A stretch of 64,000 nucleotides of DNA from positions 25,384,001 to 25,448,000 of the forward strand of contig NC_092674.1 in the NCBI RefSeq assembly GCF_964355755.1, given 5' to 3'. The notes under the pieces are model-generated. The model was not told the origin of the DNA and did not search any database. It worked only from the letters and a program-made list of their open reading frames with translations. This stretch comes from Antedon mediterranea. Taxonomy: Eukaryota; Echinodermata; Crinoidea; Comatulida; Antedonidae. A program made the position numbers and the translations under genes. The first letter of the stretch is position 1, and every line of letters begins with the position of its first letter. Shown here in pieces: positions 35,897-48,200 of the stretch.

Positions 35897-36501
35897 ACTT
35901 GTTTTCGTGTACTAAATAAAAATTCTTTTCGCGTTTTGAAAAATATTTTGTTTTATACTATTGCTTTTGAAATACAACAGCGCCACATATTTTGTACTTT
36001 CACGGCGATTTGAATGTTATGATAGAAGTACATTTCTGGAAAGATATATATACTAATTTAGATCAAAAAGGCATTTAAATTAGCTTTAGATCGTTTTTAG
36101 GATTTTGATTAATAAATGGGAACATCTCTACAAGACATGAAATCGTTGGAAAAAATATAATTAGCCTAGATGAGTTCCAATTGTCTGTCGAAGTTATGCC
36201 TTTCAGCCAAGCTAGTATAGGTCTAGCCTAGGCATGTTAGTAATAAGCTAGGCCTAGCCTAGGCGTTTTAGCCTTGCTAGACCTAGAAATGTTTGGTCGT
36301 TTGTTGACATAATTAGCACTAAAGTACCGGATATTTATATGGATAAAATCCATATAAATATAACATTTATTACAATATTAAAAACCAAATGTGACGCTTT
36401 TAATCAATGTGAATTAAAAATAGGCCTTGTCTAGGCCAGGCTAGGACTACCTTTTATTTGATTCAAATGACAGGATCGAATCTATGTAGATGTTATATAA
36501 A

Positions 36502-36670
36502 ACAAATAAATGTTTTATATTCGTGTAATGGTCCAAATAATGGCATTTTGGTGAATGATGAAATGTTAAATATCAACTAGGCTTTGCCTCATTGATATAT
36601 AACCTTTCATAATTCACCTCATCCCATTATTTGTACCATTACACTCATAAACATTCATTATTTGTATAAT
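36502..36670. repeat. Foldback repeat
   Basis: Left arm CAAATAAATGTTTTATATTC...GTAATGGTCCAAATAATGG pairs with right arm CCATTATTTGTACCATTACAC...CATTCATTATTTG. Likely a small MITE. Confidence 0.55.
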
Positions 36671-36671
36671 A

Positions 36672-37084
36672 TTGTGCATACAACGCATGGTAACTCGCGG
36701 CTATTACGGTGGATATGTGAGTGAGCAACCTACTCTGATGGCAAGAACAAAAAGGCATTGTTGTTGCTTGAATTACCCTTGGTTTGGGAAGACCCAACAG
36801 AATGCATAATCATGTGCAGTTGTCTAGCCTTCAGGGCATGTACGTTTAGCTGGGATCATAATACTTGTTGGCCTTTTGCCAGACATACTGCGCAAGATGC
36901 ATCCTTCTGAAATGGGTGACCCCAAGCGTATTTTCCTCCACTTGACGCTGCCGCTATTTTACGTTCGTCCATTCATATCTATTCGCCCTAAACAGCCATT
37001 GTAATCGGTTGAGAAAGTTGAAAAACACAGTGTTTTAATTGTACCAGCTCCATAATGTGAATAAGTGCCCTCCACCAAGATATC
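36672..37084 (-). pseudogene. Decayed last exon of a fourth short-chain collagen C4-like locus
   Basis: The minus strand keeps recognisable pieces of exon 4: an acceptor and GYLGGGHLF-like start at 37084, the AVCLAK and IMIPAKRTCPEG region near 36830-36890, and VVCTR-like end at 36672. Frameshifts and deletions in between remove an open frame. No matching WGR exon is seen upstream. Its position, between the 3' flank and the lectin gene, suggests it is the abandoned 3' end of the locus whose first exons now start the lectin gene. Confidence 0.75.
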
Positions 37085-37277
37085 CTAAAATAAATAACAC
37101 TGTGGTCGAATGGATTAAAATATAATAGTTCTTCAACTAAATTTAGTTTGTTGTAATCAATGGACTCGTTCAGGCTTAGTTTGCCCGCTAAGTTGACTTA
37201 AAACCACTAACTTTGGTAACCAGCTTATCCGGGTATATTACAACACCTGAACGTACCCAATATCATGTTTACTTACT

Positions 37278-38234
37278 AAAGCCGATTTTCCACTAGGCGA
37301 ATTTGTTCGCGCGAATCGAAAGCGTCATGCTATGCACATGCGTATTCTAGTTTCTGTCTGTCATACTCCTTTCTGCAACGAATTCTAGTTCCTTTGATTT
37401 TTCGCTGCAGCGAAATTTAATAGTTCGAATTGTTTCTGCTTTTTGCCTCGGTATAACTTGGACACAGAAAAAGACATTAAAAGAAGAAAATCACTAGCAG
37501 CTATGGCATATAACAAGGTGAAGTCGTCGCTAGAACACAAAACGATGTCTATAGACGTGAAATCCCGTTTGTTTGACGCATACATAGCAAGTATTTTCTT
37601 ATGTAACAGTGAACTCTGGGTACTAAACAAAAAATTACAAGAGAGTATAGATATATATCACAGGAAAATGTTGCGAAAGATGATAGATATTAAATTAACA
37701 GATAGAGTGTGTAACACGAAAATATACAAGATAACAAAACAAGAAGAATGGAGTAAAAGAATTAAACGGAGGAGACTAAAATGGTATGGACACATAATTA
37801 GATTACCGGATGATACCCCAATCAAATAAACAATGAAGGAAACTAACAGGAAAGTAAAACGACCCGTAGGAAGACCAAGAAATAACTGGATGAATCAAAT
37901 ATAGAAAGACTTACAAGGACAAGTAGACACTAACACAATAACAAACCATCCTGCCATAAACAGAAAAAAATGGAAACAAATTGTGGAAAGCGTAATGTCG
38001 GAAGACGGAAAACAGTTTTGCGAAGAAAAAAAAATTGCCCAATCAATTCAATTGAATTAGAGCTCAAGAAATGAGCTATGACGCTTTCATGAGCACTCAT
38101 GCGAATCGAAAAGCTCAGAAGCCACGCGAGGAGCATAAACGTCGCAGCTATTCGCTCATGTAGTGGAGGCGATTTTTTTCTCTTCGAAACATTGGATTGG
38201 CGCAAACAAATTCGCTTAGTGGAAAATGGGCTTT
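37278..38234. mobile_element. DNA transposon split by a LINE
   Basis: Inverted ends: AAAGCCGATTTTCCACTAGG...GAATTTGTTCGCGC at the left and GCGCAAACAAATTCGC...GTGGAAAATGGGCTTT at the right. A LINE piece (37443-38045) occupies the middle. Confidence 0.7.
37443..38045 (+). mobile_element. LINE reverse-transcriptase C-terminal fragment inside a MITE
   Basis: Open from 37443 to 37829, reading SELWVLNKKLQESID, KMLRKMIDI and KRRRLKWYGHIIRLPDD, the usual C-terminal block of non-LTR elements. The frame continues after an in-frame TAA (GRPRNNWMNQI), then another stop. Degenerate. Confidence 0.75.
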
Positions 38235-38467
38235 ACATACGACTTTCTGAAGATGTAAGCTTGCAGTCTGTCTACCCCAATTCTGTAAATAAAAAACAGT
38301 ATAATAATAATTGACCGAGATTTTAAAGTTAAGGCTTTTTATATTATCCAGACCGAAAGAGTGGAATCTCCGAGCAACTAGATGTCCACCCCCATTTTGG
38401 TTTGGGATGTGGTGGAGAGTAGGCCTACGTTAAAAACAAGTGTGCTATTTCCGAGAATCTAGAGGTG

Positions 38468-39282
38468 CTATATTTTAAAGAAAGTGAAGGCGTGTAAATT
38501 ATATTGAAAATGATGATACATACTATATAGTTCTACTTCACAAAGAGTGAGAGGTTCCCTTCCTTGAAGATATACACTGACGTACTGTCCTGTAATTGGT
38601 GGACTACACACAATTTCAATAGGATTTGTACGAATCATGGATGTCGATAGAGTAGCTCCACATTGGTCATTTCCTTTATCAAAAGGTGGAATGTTGTTGT
38701 TCCCAACACGAACTTTTGCACCTTTCAGTCTATTACCTAGTTAGTTAGACAAAATGGACATATCGGGTAAATATAATTATGTTTAAAAGATGTCTTTAAA
38801 AAAAGGATAAAAATAACTAATAAAATATAATAGTAAAGTTGTAAAATTACGTTAAATGTTTTTTTTTATTTTTGCTAAAATGTTTTAACTTGTTCTTACC
38901 ACAACAGTCTTCTCTGTTATATATCACAATCTTTGAAATAGGAATGGGTGATCCTAAATCAACATACCACCAAGGATCTTTAGAATTAGAGTCTTTGGAA
39001 AAATTAAACAAATCAGTTACTTCTATTCAGTCATTTTACAATTTATTCTGGCTTTAAAAGTGTAATAATAAACGATTTCGACTAAGATAAAATATAATAA
39101 TAAATACGAAAATATGGTATAAAATATGTATATCCATGTTTCATTGTACTTACGGGTGTGGGTACACGTCTTTTTCCAAAAGTTTCCGTCGGTTTTTCCA
39201 TCGATGGCTCTACCAGCAACAGCTCCAGAACCATGTGTAGAAATCTGTTTAGCTCCTTCAAAATCTGTCACTCTCACATTCA
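38468..39282 (-). CDS. F-type lectin domain 6 and C-terminus of the mosaic gene
   Basis: Exons 39154-39282, 38900-38992 and 38468-38736. It is the most divergent copy (VTDFEGAKQISTHGSG). Exon B is one codon longer, so the distance from the His of CTHT to the Arg of NREDCC is 27, not 26, residues. The last exon reads through the place where other copies have a donor and ends in a 19-residue tail (VELYSMYHHFQYN...FKI) and TAG, so this is the terminal exon. Confidence 0.75.
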
Positions 39283-42200
39283 CTAAAATTCAATTCGCAA
39301 AAATGTAATACAGTTTTATTATTCTATGCAAAATAATTTAATAATAAGAAGGATAGTACTAAATATTTTCTGAGACTATTCTATACAATTTCGTAAGAGA
39401 AGTTTTCTACCTCCTGTAACCCCTCCGACTTGAGCCTTAATGGAGTATTCACGTTTAATCAACAATCGAAACATTTATTTCATTATAAATTCTCTTAGAT
39501 AATAGGTAGTTTATCGATTCAACATGTATGCGTTATTGTCAATCCTACTAATTTTTTTTTGTAATTGTGTAAATATTCATTTTATTACAACTTCAATTGT
39601 TTTATTTGTCAATGGCTACATCTCTGAATGTATGTCATTTTACCTTTAGGTCTACTAGATGGTGTAATTTATTCATTAAAATGCCCTTTATCCCTTGTCT
39701 GACACGTGACTATGCAGTTTAAAATTGCAGTGAATGGGCATTTTCTATCACTGGTCGCAATGTTAAAATTTGATTACAACCTTCTCTTACTCATATTATT
39801 GCATTTCGCATAACACTCGATTTAACTACCACAATGTAATATAAAACATTTTACATTCGTAAAATAGCACGGTCAATATAATGGGCATTATAAAGACAGT
39901 AGTCACAATTTTGAATAATTTAGTCACCGCCAAACAAAATAACATATTGGTTTAATAAATCATGTTTACACGACCGTCTATGGCACAGTTTTACTGTTGC
40001 ACCCCATCCCACCACGATTTACTTTTGATTTAGGCTTTAAATTATACATTCTTACTTCTATCTGTAAATAGTTCTACTTCACAAAGAGTGAGAAATTCCC
40101 GTCGAGGAAGATATACACTGACGTACTGTCCTGTGATTGGTGGGCTACACACAATTTCAATAGGATTTGTACGAATCATGGATGTCGATAGAGTAGCTCC
40201 ACATTGGTCATTTCCTTTATCAAAAGGTGGAACGTTGTTGTTCCCAACACGAACTTTAGCATCTCTCAGCCTATTACCTAGTTAGTTAGACAAAATGGAC
40301 ATATTGGGTAAGTACAATTATGTTTAAAAGATATCTTTAAAAAGAATAAAAGTAGCCTAACTAGTAAAATATAATAGTAAAGCTGTAAAATTACGTTAAA
40401 TGTTTTTTTTTTTATTTTTGCTAAAAATGTTTTAACTTGTTCTTACCACAACAGTCTTCTCTGTTATATATCACAATCTTTGAAATAGGAATGGGTGATC
40501 CTAAATCAACATACCACCAAGGATTTCCAGAATTCTCTATGAAAAATTAAACAAATCAGTTATTTCTCTATTAGTCATTTTACAATTTATTCTGGCTTTA
40601 AAAATGTAATAGTAAACTTTTTCGACTAAGATCTAATATAATAATAAATACGAAAATATGGTAACAAATGTGAATATCCATGTTGCATTGTACTTACGGG
40701 TGTGGGTACACGTCTTTTCCCCAAATTTTCCGTCCGTTTTTCCATCGATGGCTTTACCAGCAACAGCTCCAGAAGAACCATAATTAGAACTCTGTTTAGC
40801 TTCTACAAACTTTGTAACTTTCACGTTTACTAAAATTAGAAACCATAATACAGACGTTTTATTACACCGTGCAAAATAATTACAGTGGAAAGACATAGTC
40901 AACGGTATACATACCTGCGACGTCTTATAAAACAAAATATGCATTTTATTACAACTTCAGTTGTTTTATTTGTAAATTACAATATCTCTGAATGTGTGGA
41001 ATTTTACCTGTAGGCCTACTAGATGGTGTAATTTCTTCTGTAATTATTTCTCCGCCTTTAAAAAATAAATACATTTTTTTTTAATTTTGTAAATATGCAT
41101 TTTTTCTACTTATTTGTAAATTACAATATCTCTGAATGTGTGGAACTTTACCTGTAGGCCTAGTATTGTGTATAATTTCTTTTATTTCATGAAAATGTCC
41201 TGTATCCCTTGTCTGACACGTGACTATGCAGTTTAAAATTGCAGTGAATGGGCATTTTCTATCACTGGTCGCAATGTTAAAATTTGATTACAACCTTCTA
41301 TACTCATATTATTGCATTTCGCATAACACTCGATTTAACTACCGCAATGTAATATAAAACATTTTACATTCGTAAAATAGCACGGTCAATATAATGGGCA
41401 TTATAAATACAGTAGTCACAATTTTGAATAATTTAGTCACCGCCAAACAAAATAACATATTGGTTTAATAAATCATGTTTACACGACCGTCTATGGCACA
41501 GTTTTACTGTTGCACCCCATCCCACCACGATTTACTTTTGATTTAGGCTTTAAATTATACATTCTTACTTCTATCTGTATATAGTTCTACTTCACAAAGA
41601 GTGAGAAATTCCCGTCGAGGAAGATATACACTGACGTACTGTCCTGTTATTGGTGGGCTACACACAATTTCAATAGGATTTGTACGAATCATGGATGTCG
41701 ATAGAGTAGCTCCACATTGGTCATTTCCTTTATCAAAAGGTGGAACGTTGTTGTTCCCAACACGAACTTTAGCATCTCTCAGCCTATTACCTAGTTAGTT
41801 AAACAAAATGGACATATTGGGTAAGTACAATTATGTTTAAAAGATATCTTTAAAAAGAATAAAAGTAGCCTAACTAGTAAAATATAATAGTAAAGCTGTA
41901 AAATTATGTTAAATGTTATTTTTATTTTTGCTAAAAATGTTTTAACTTGTTCTTACCACAACAGTCTTCTCTGTTATATATCACAATCTTTGAAATAGGA
42001 ATGGGTGATCCTAAATCAACATACCACCAAGGATTTTCAGAATTCTCTATGAAAAATTAAACAAATCAATTACTTCTATTCAGTCATTTTACAATTTATT
42101 CTGGCTTTAAAAATGTAATAATAAACTTTTTCGACTAAGATCTAATATAATAATAAATACGAAAATATGGTATAAAATGTGAATATCCATGTTGCATTGT

Positions 42201-45200
42201 ACTTACGGGTGTGGGTACATGTCTTTTTCCCAAAGTTTCCGTCGGTTTTTCCATCGATGGCTTTACCAGCAACAGCTCCAGAAGAACCATAATTAGAACT
42301 CTGTTTAGCTTCTACAAACTCTGTAACTCTCGCATTCACTACAATTCAATTCGCAAAAATGTAATACAGTTTTATTATTCTATGCAAAATAATTAGAAAA
42401 AACGAAACAAATATTAAATTATTAACGCTAGCCTATACATCTGGAACGTATATATTATAGTAGGGTCTATAAGGATAGTACTAAATATTTTCTGAGACTA
42501 TTCTATACAATTTCGTAAGAGAAGTTAACTTTTCTACCTCCTGTGACCCCTCCGACTTGAGCCTTAATGGAGTATTCACGTTTCCCTACACCACCATTTA
42601 TATTGTGTACTTGGTTGTCAGCCAATTTAGTATGCAAATTACCACCAACCCATCTGACCGAAGAATCTCCTCCATAATTGTATGTTAACACTCCTGTACC
42701 AAATGACCATCCAATCATATCGCCGGATTCTACTGTAATTCGTTCACTTTCAGGTATTCTATAAGTAACTTCTTTGTTAGCGTCACGTGCAGCTGGTATG
42801 TTATTGATACCCACAATCTTAAATTTCGAGTTTGAACCTTCTATCTGCCTAAATACAATAGCTTTAAATGCTGATTTTGTTTTGCCTTGGTATGACCAAC
42901 TTGTAACTTGGCCACTACAAGAAAACATTTGATCTAGCGCTACCATTGTCCAGCCATTACTATCAGGACCACCACGATTTTTAACTTGCCAACCTGCACT
43001 GCAATAGTCAGCTGTAAAATTAATCAACAATCGAAACATTTATTTCATTATCAATTCTCTTAGATAATAGATAGTTTATCGATTCAACATGTATGCGTTA
43101 TTGTCAATCCTGCTAATTTTTGTAATTGTGTAAATATGCATTTTATTACTATTTCAGTTGTTTTATTTGTCAATGGCTACATCTCTGAATGTGTGCCATT
43201 TTACCTTTAGCCTACTAGATGGTGTACTTTCTCTTATTCATGAAAATGCCCTGTATCCATTGTCTGACACATGCAGTTTAAAATGAATGGGCAACAAAAA
43301 CATGTTTACCATTACATTTTGGTATTTATCATTTCATCATATCCGCAGCGCAAAAGCCCGATTGTCGCATTTTCACTCGATTTTGCCCTCTATGAAAAAA
43401 ACCTTTTTCCAATCGCGCCTATATAAATAATATTGTTTGTTTGTGTTCGTTCTTTTAAAAAGGACAAAGGAGTCCGATTGCTCATTAACTTTGTTGCACT
43501 TGTGTGTTTTAGCTCACAAGTTTGTGATAGGATTGCTACCTACTTAAAAATATTGTAAATAAACAAAATTATTCAAGTAGTGAAGTGAAGTTATAAGTAC
43601 GCAAATAAAAACAAAATCAAAGTGCCCCAACCAAATAAAAAATAATGAATATAAAAATTATTATAATTAACGAACGAACGAAAAACTCACAACGCATGCA
43701 ACGTTTGTTGAACATCAACCTAGGCGTACATAAAAGTAACACTTACAGTGAAAATCTACTAGTTTTTACTATGTCACGTACAATAAACAAAGGTTGAAAA
43801 GGCATGTATTAAGATGAGAAAAGACTATAAACCATAATACTGTGAATTTAAAAAAAAAATATTATCATTTCATCATATCAACACAAATTCAGTAGGCTAT
43901 AGGCCTATACCCACCCGTAAAACTTAGGGAAGGTAGGCCTATATCATATTAGAATAAAAAGATTAATAGAGTTTCCACATATAAATCCCAAAACAATTTT
44001 TTTCCGAAAGAATGAACCACCACCAATGATTTGGTTCAGCTTACGTTCACAATTGTAGTAAACCCGCATGTATTTATGGGTTCCTCTGCATGGATCTCCG
44101 AACACAGAATTAGACGCGGGAATTGTACACTGTTGTTTTCCTTCACAACGTCTTGTTATCTCGTTTTCTGCACTCCTTGCGGAACAATCAGTGTTTTCCG
44201 TCGGTCCGTTGGGACACACGAGGCTATTGCTGCGACCGTAAAAACCATAGTAGATCTTAAGTGAATGATGTGGTTCGCAGGAAATAGTTCCAGTTTCCCC
44301 TTCACATGTATTAATCTGCGATAATCCTACAAACAAATATTTCATTATTACTAACAAGTTCTACATACCTGTAGGCCTACTAGATGATGTAATTTCTCTT
44401 ATTCATGAAAATTCCCTGTATCCCTTGTCTGACACGTGACTATGAGGTTTAAAATTGCTGGTAAATGGTCATTTTCTATCACTGGTCGCAATGTTAACAT
44501 TTTATTACAACCTTCTCTAACTCATATTATTGCATTTCGCATAACACTCAATTTTACTACTGCAATATCATATAAAACATTTTACATTCGTGAAATAATA
44601 AAAGTAGCACGGTCAATATAATGGGCATTACACATACAGTAGTCAGAATTTTGAATAATTTAGTCACCACCAACCAAAATAGCAAATTGGTTTAATAAAC
44701 CATGTTTACACGACCGTCTATGGTACATTTTTACTTTTTGAAATGTAGTTTAAAACCTTCCCGGTACAATTGCGATCATTTGACACCCCATATGTATGGT
44801 AACATGCAGACATTTGTATAACGAACAAACATCGAAAGTGGGGAAAAGTGGGCGATTTTTACCACATTTTGGCCTCTAACTTGGATCCTAGATGGCAGAT
44901 GATGTTCAAATATAGTTTAGAACTTTCCGGTACAATTGGGGTCATTTTGATACCCCATAATTGAAGGTAAAACATTTGTATAACAAACGAACAAACAAAC
45001 AAACACACAAACGTACAAACTCTCTAACTTATAAAATAGATAGTATAAGGATAGTACTAAATATTTTTTTAGACTATTCTATAAAATTTAGTAAGAGAAG
45101 TTAACTTGTCTCACCCCCTGTAACCCTTTCGACTTGAGCCTTAATGGAGTATTCACGTTTCCCTACACCACCATTTATATTGTGTACTTGGTTGTCAGCC

Positions 45201-48200
45201 AATTGAGTATGCAAATTACCACCAACCCATCTGACCGAAGAATCTCCTCCATAATTGTATGTTAACACTCCTGTACCAAATGACCATCCAATCATATCGC
45301 CGGATTCTACTGTAATTCGTTCACTTTCAGGTATTCTATAAGTAACTTCTTTGTTAGCGTCACGTGCAGCTGGTATGTTATTGATACCCACAATCTTAAA
45401 TTTCAAGTTTGAACCTTCTATCTGCCTAAATACAATAGCTTTAAATGCTGATTTTGTTTTGCCTTGGTATGACCAACTTGTAACTTGGCCACTACAAGAA
45501 AACATTTGATCTAGCGCTACCATTGTCCAGCCATTACTGTCAGGACCACCACGATTTTTAACTTGCCAACCTGCACTGCAATAGTCAGCTGTAATATTAA
45601 TCAACAATCGAAACATTTATTTCATTATAAATTCTCTTAGATAATAGGTAGTTTATCGATTCAACATGTATGCGTTATTGTCAATCCTACTAATTTTTTT
45701 TTGTAATTGTGTAAATATTCATTTTATTACAACTTCAGTTGTTTTATTTGTCAATGGCTACATCTCTGAATGTGTGTCATTTTACCTTTAGGTCTACTAG
45801 ATGGTGTAATTTATTCATTAAAATGCCATGTATCCCTTGTCTGACACGTGACTATGCAGTTTAAAATTGCAGTGAATGGGCATTTTCTATCACTAGTCGC
45901 AATGTTAAAATTTGATTACAACCTTCTCTAACTCATATTACTGCATTTCGCATAACACTCGATTTCACTACCGCAATGTAATATAAAACATTTTACATTC
46001 ATGAAATAGCACGGTCAATATAATGGGCATTATAAATACAGTAGTCACAATTTTGAATAATTTAGTCACCGCCAACCAAAATAACAAATTGGTTTAATAA
46101 ATCATGTTTACACGACCGTCTATGACACAGTTTTACTGTTGCACCCCATCCCACCACGATTTACTTTTGATTTAGGCTATAAATTATACATTCTTACTTC
46201 TATCTGTATATAGTTCTACTTCACAAAGAGTGAGAAATTCCCGTCGAGGAAGATATACACTGACGTACTGTCCTGTGATTGGTGGGCTACACACAATTTC
46301 AATAGGATTTGTACGAATCATGGATGTCGATAGAGTAGCTCCACATTGGGCATTTCCTTTATCAAAAGGTGGAACGTTGTTGTTCCCAACACGAACTTTA
46401 GCATCTCTCAGCCTATTACCTAGTTAGTTAGACAAAATGGACATATTGGGTAAGTACAATTATGTTTAAAAGATATCTTTAAAAAGAATAAAAGTAGCCT
46501 AACTAATAAAATATAATAGTAAAGCTGTAAAATTACGTTAAATGTTATTATTATTTTTGCTAAAAATGTTTTAACTTGTTCTTACCACAACAATCTTCTC
46601 TGTTATATATCACAATCTTTGAAATAGGAATGGGTGATCCTAAATCAACATACCACCAAGGATTTCCAGAATTCTCTATGAAAAATTAAACAAATCGGTT
46701 ATTTCTCTATTCAGTCATTTTACAATTTATTCTGGCTTTAAAAATGTAATAATAAACTATTTCGACTAAGATCTAATATAATAATAAATACGAAAATATG
46801 GTAACAAATGTGTATATCCATGTTGCATTGTACTTACGGGTGTGGGTACATGTCTTTTTCCCAAAGTTTCCGTCGGTTTTTCCATCGATGGCTTTACCAG
46901 CAACAGCTCCAGAATAACCATAATTAGAACTCTGTTTAGCTTCTACAAACTTTGTAACTTTCACGTTTACTAAAATTAGAAACCATAATACAGACGTTTT
47001 ATTACACCGTGCAAAATAATTACAGTGGAAAAGACATAGTCAACGGTATACATACCTGCGACGTCTTATAAAACAAAATATGCATTTTATTACAACTTCA
47101 GTTGTTTTATTTGTAAATTACAATATCTCTGAATGTGTGAAATTTTACCTGTAGGCCTACTAGATGGTGTCATTTCTTCTGTAATTATTTCTCCGCCTTT
47201 AAAACAAAAAATTAATACGTTTTTTTGTAATTTTGTAAATATGCATTTTTTTCTACTTATTTGTAAATTACAATATCTCTGAATGTGTGGAACTTTACCT
47301 GTAGGCCTAGTAGATGGTGGATAATTTCTCTTATTTCATGAAAATGTCCTGTATCCCTTGTCTGACACGTGATTATGCAGTTTAAAATTGGAGTGAATGG
47401 TCATTTTCTATCACTGGTCGCAATGTTAAAATTTGATTACAACCTTCTCTAACTCATATTATTGCATTTCGCATAACACTCGATTTAACTACCGCAATGT
47501 AATATAAAACATTTTACATTCGTAAAATAGCAAGGTCAATATAATGGGCATTATAAAGACAGTAGTCACAATTTTGAATAATTTAGTCACCGCCAAACAA
47601 AATAACATATTGGTTTAATAAATCATGTTTACACGACCGTCTATGGCACAGTTTTACTGTTGCACCCCATCCCACCACGATTTACTTTTGATTTAGGCTA
47701 TAAATTATACATTCTTACTTCTATCTGTATATAGTTCTACTTCACAAAGAGTGAGAAATTCCCGGCGAGGAAGATATACACTGACGTACTGTCCTGTGAT
47801 TGGTGGGCTACACACAATTTCAATAGGATTTGTACGAATCATGGATGTCGATAGAGTAGCTCCACATTGGTCATTTCCTTTATCAAAAGGTGGAACGTTG
47901 TTGTTCCCAACACGAACTTTAGCATCTCTCAGCCTATTACCTAGTTAGTTAGACAAAATGGACATATTGGGTAAGTACAATTATGTTTAAAAGATATCTT
48001 TAAAAAGAATAAAAGTAGCCTAACTAATAAAATATAATAGTAAAGCTGTAAAATTACGTTAAATGTTATTTTTATTTTTGCTAAAAATGTTTTAACTTGT
48101 TCTTACCGCAACAGTCTTCTCTGTTATATATCACAATCTTTGAAATAGGAATGGGTGATCCTAAATCAACATACCACCAAGGATTTCCAGAATTCTCTAT

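Larger units (their letters stand above)
35054..36671. other. 3' flank of the decayed fourth collagen-C4-like locus
   Basis: 35310-35760 resembles the 3' flanks of genes B, C and E and includes the polyA block (AATAAA complement at 35633-35638). 35790-36480 is unrelated AT-rich sequence with a 24-bp palindrome at 35873-35896 and many CTAGGCCTAG words near 36215-36280. A foldback lies at 36502-36670. Confidence 0.5.

Noticed and set aside
40088-40285. Repeated 65-codon plus-strand ORF starting MRNSRRG (also at 41601, 46230, 47751, 49418)
   Set aside because: Antisense shadow of F-type lectin exon C; it recurs because the exon is duplicated.
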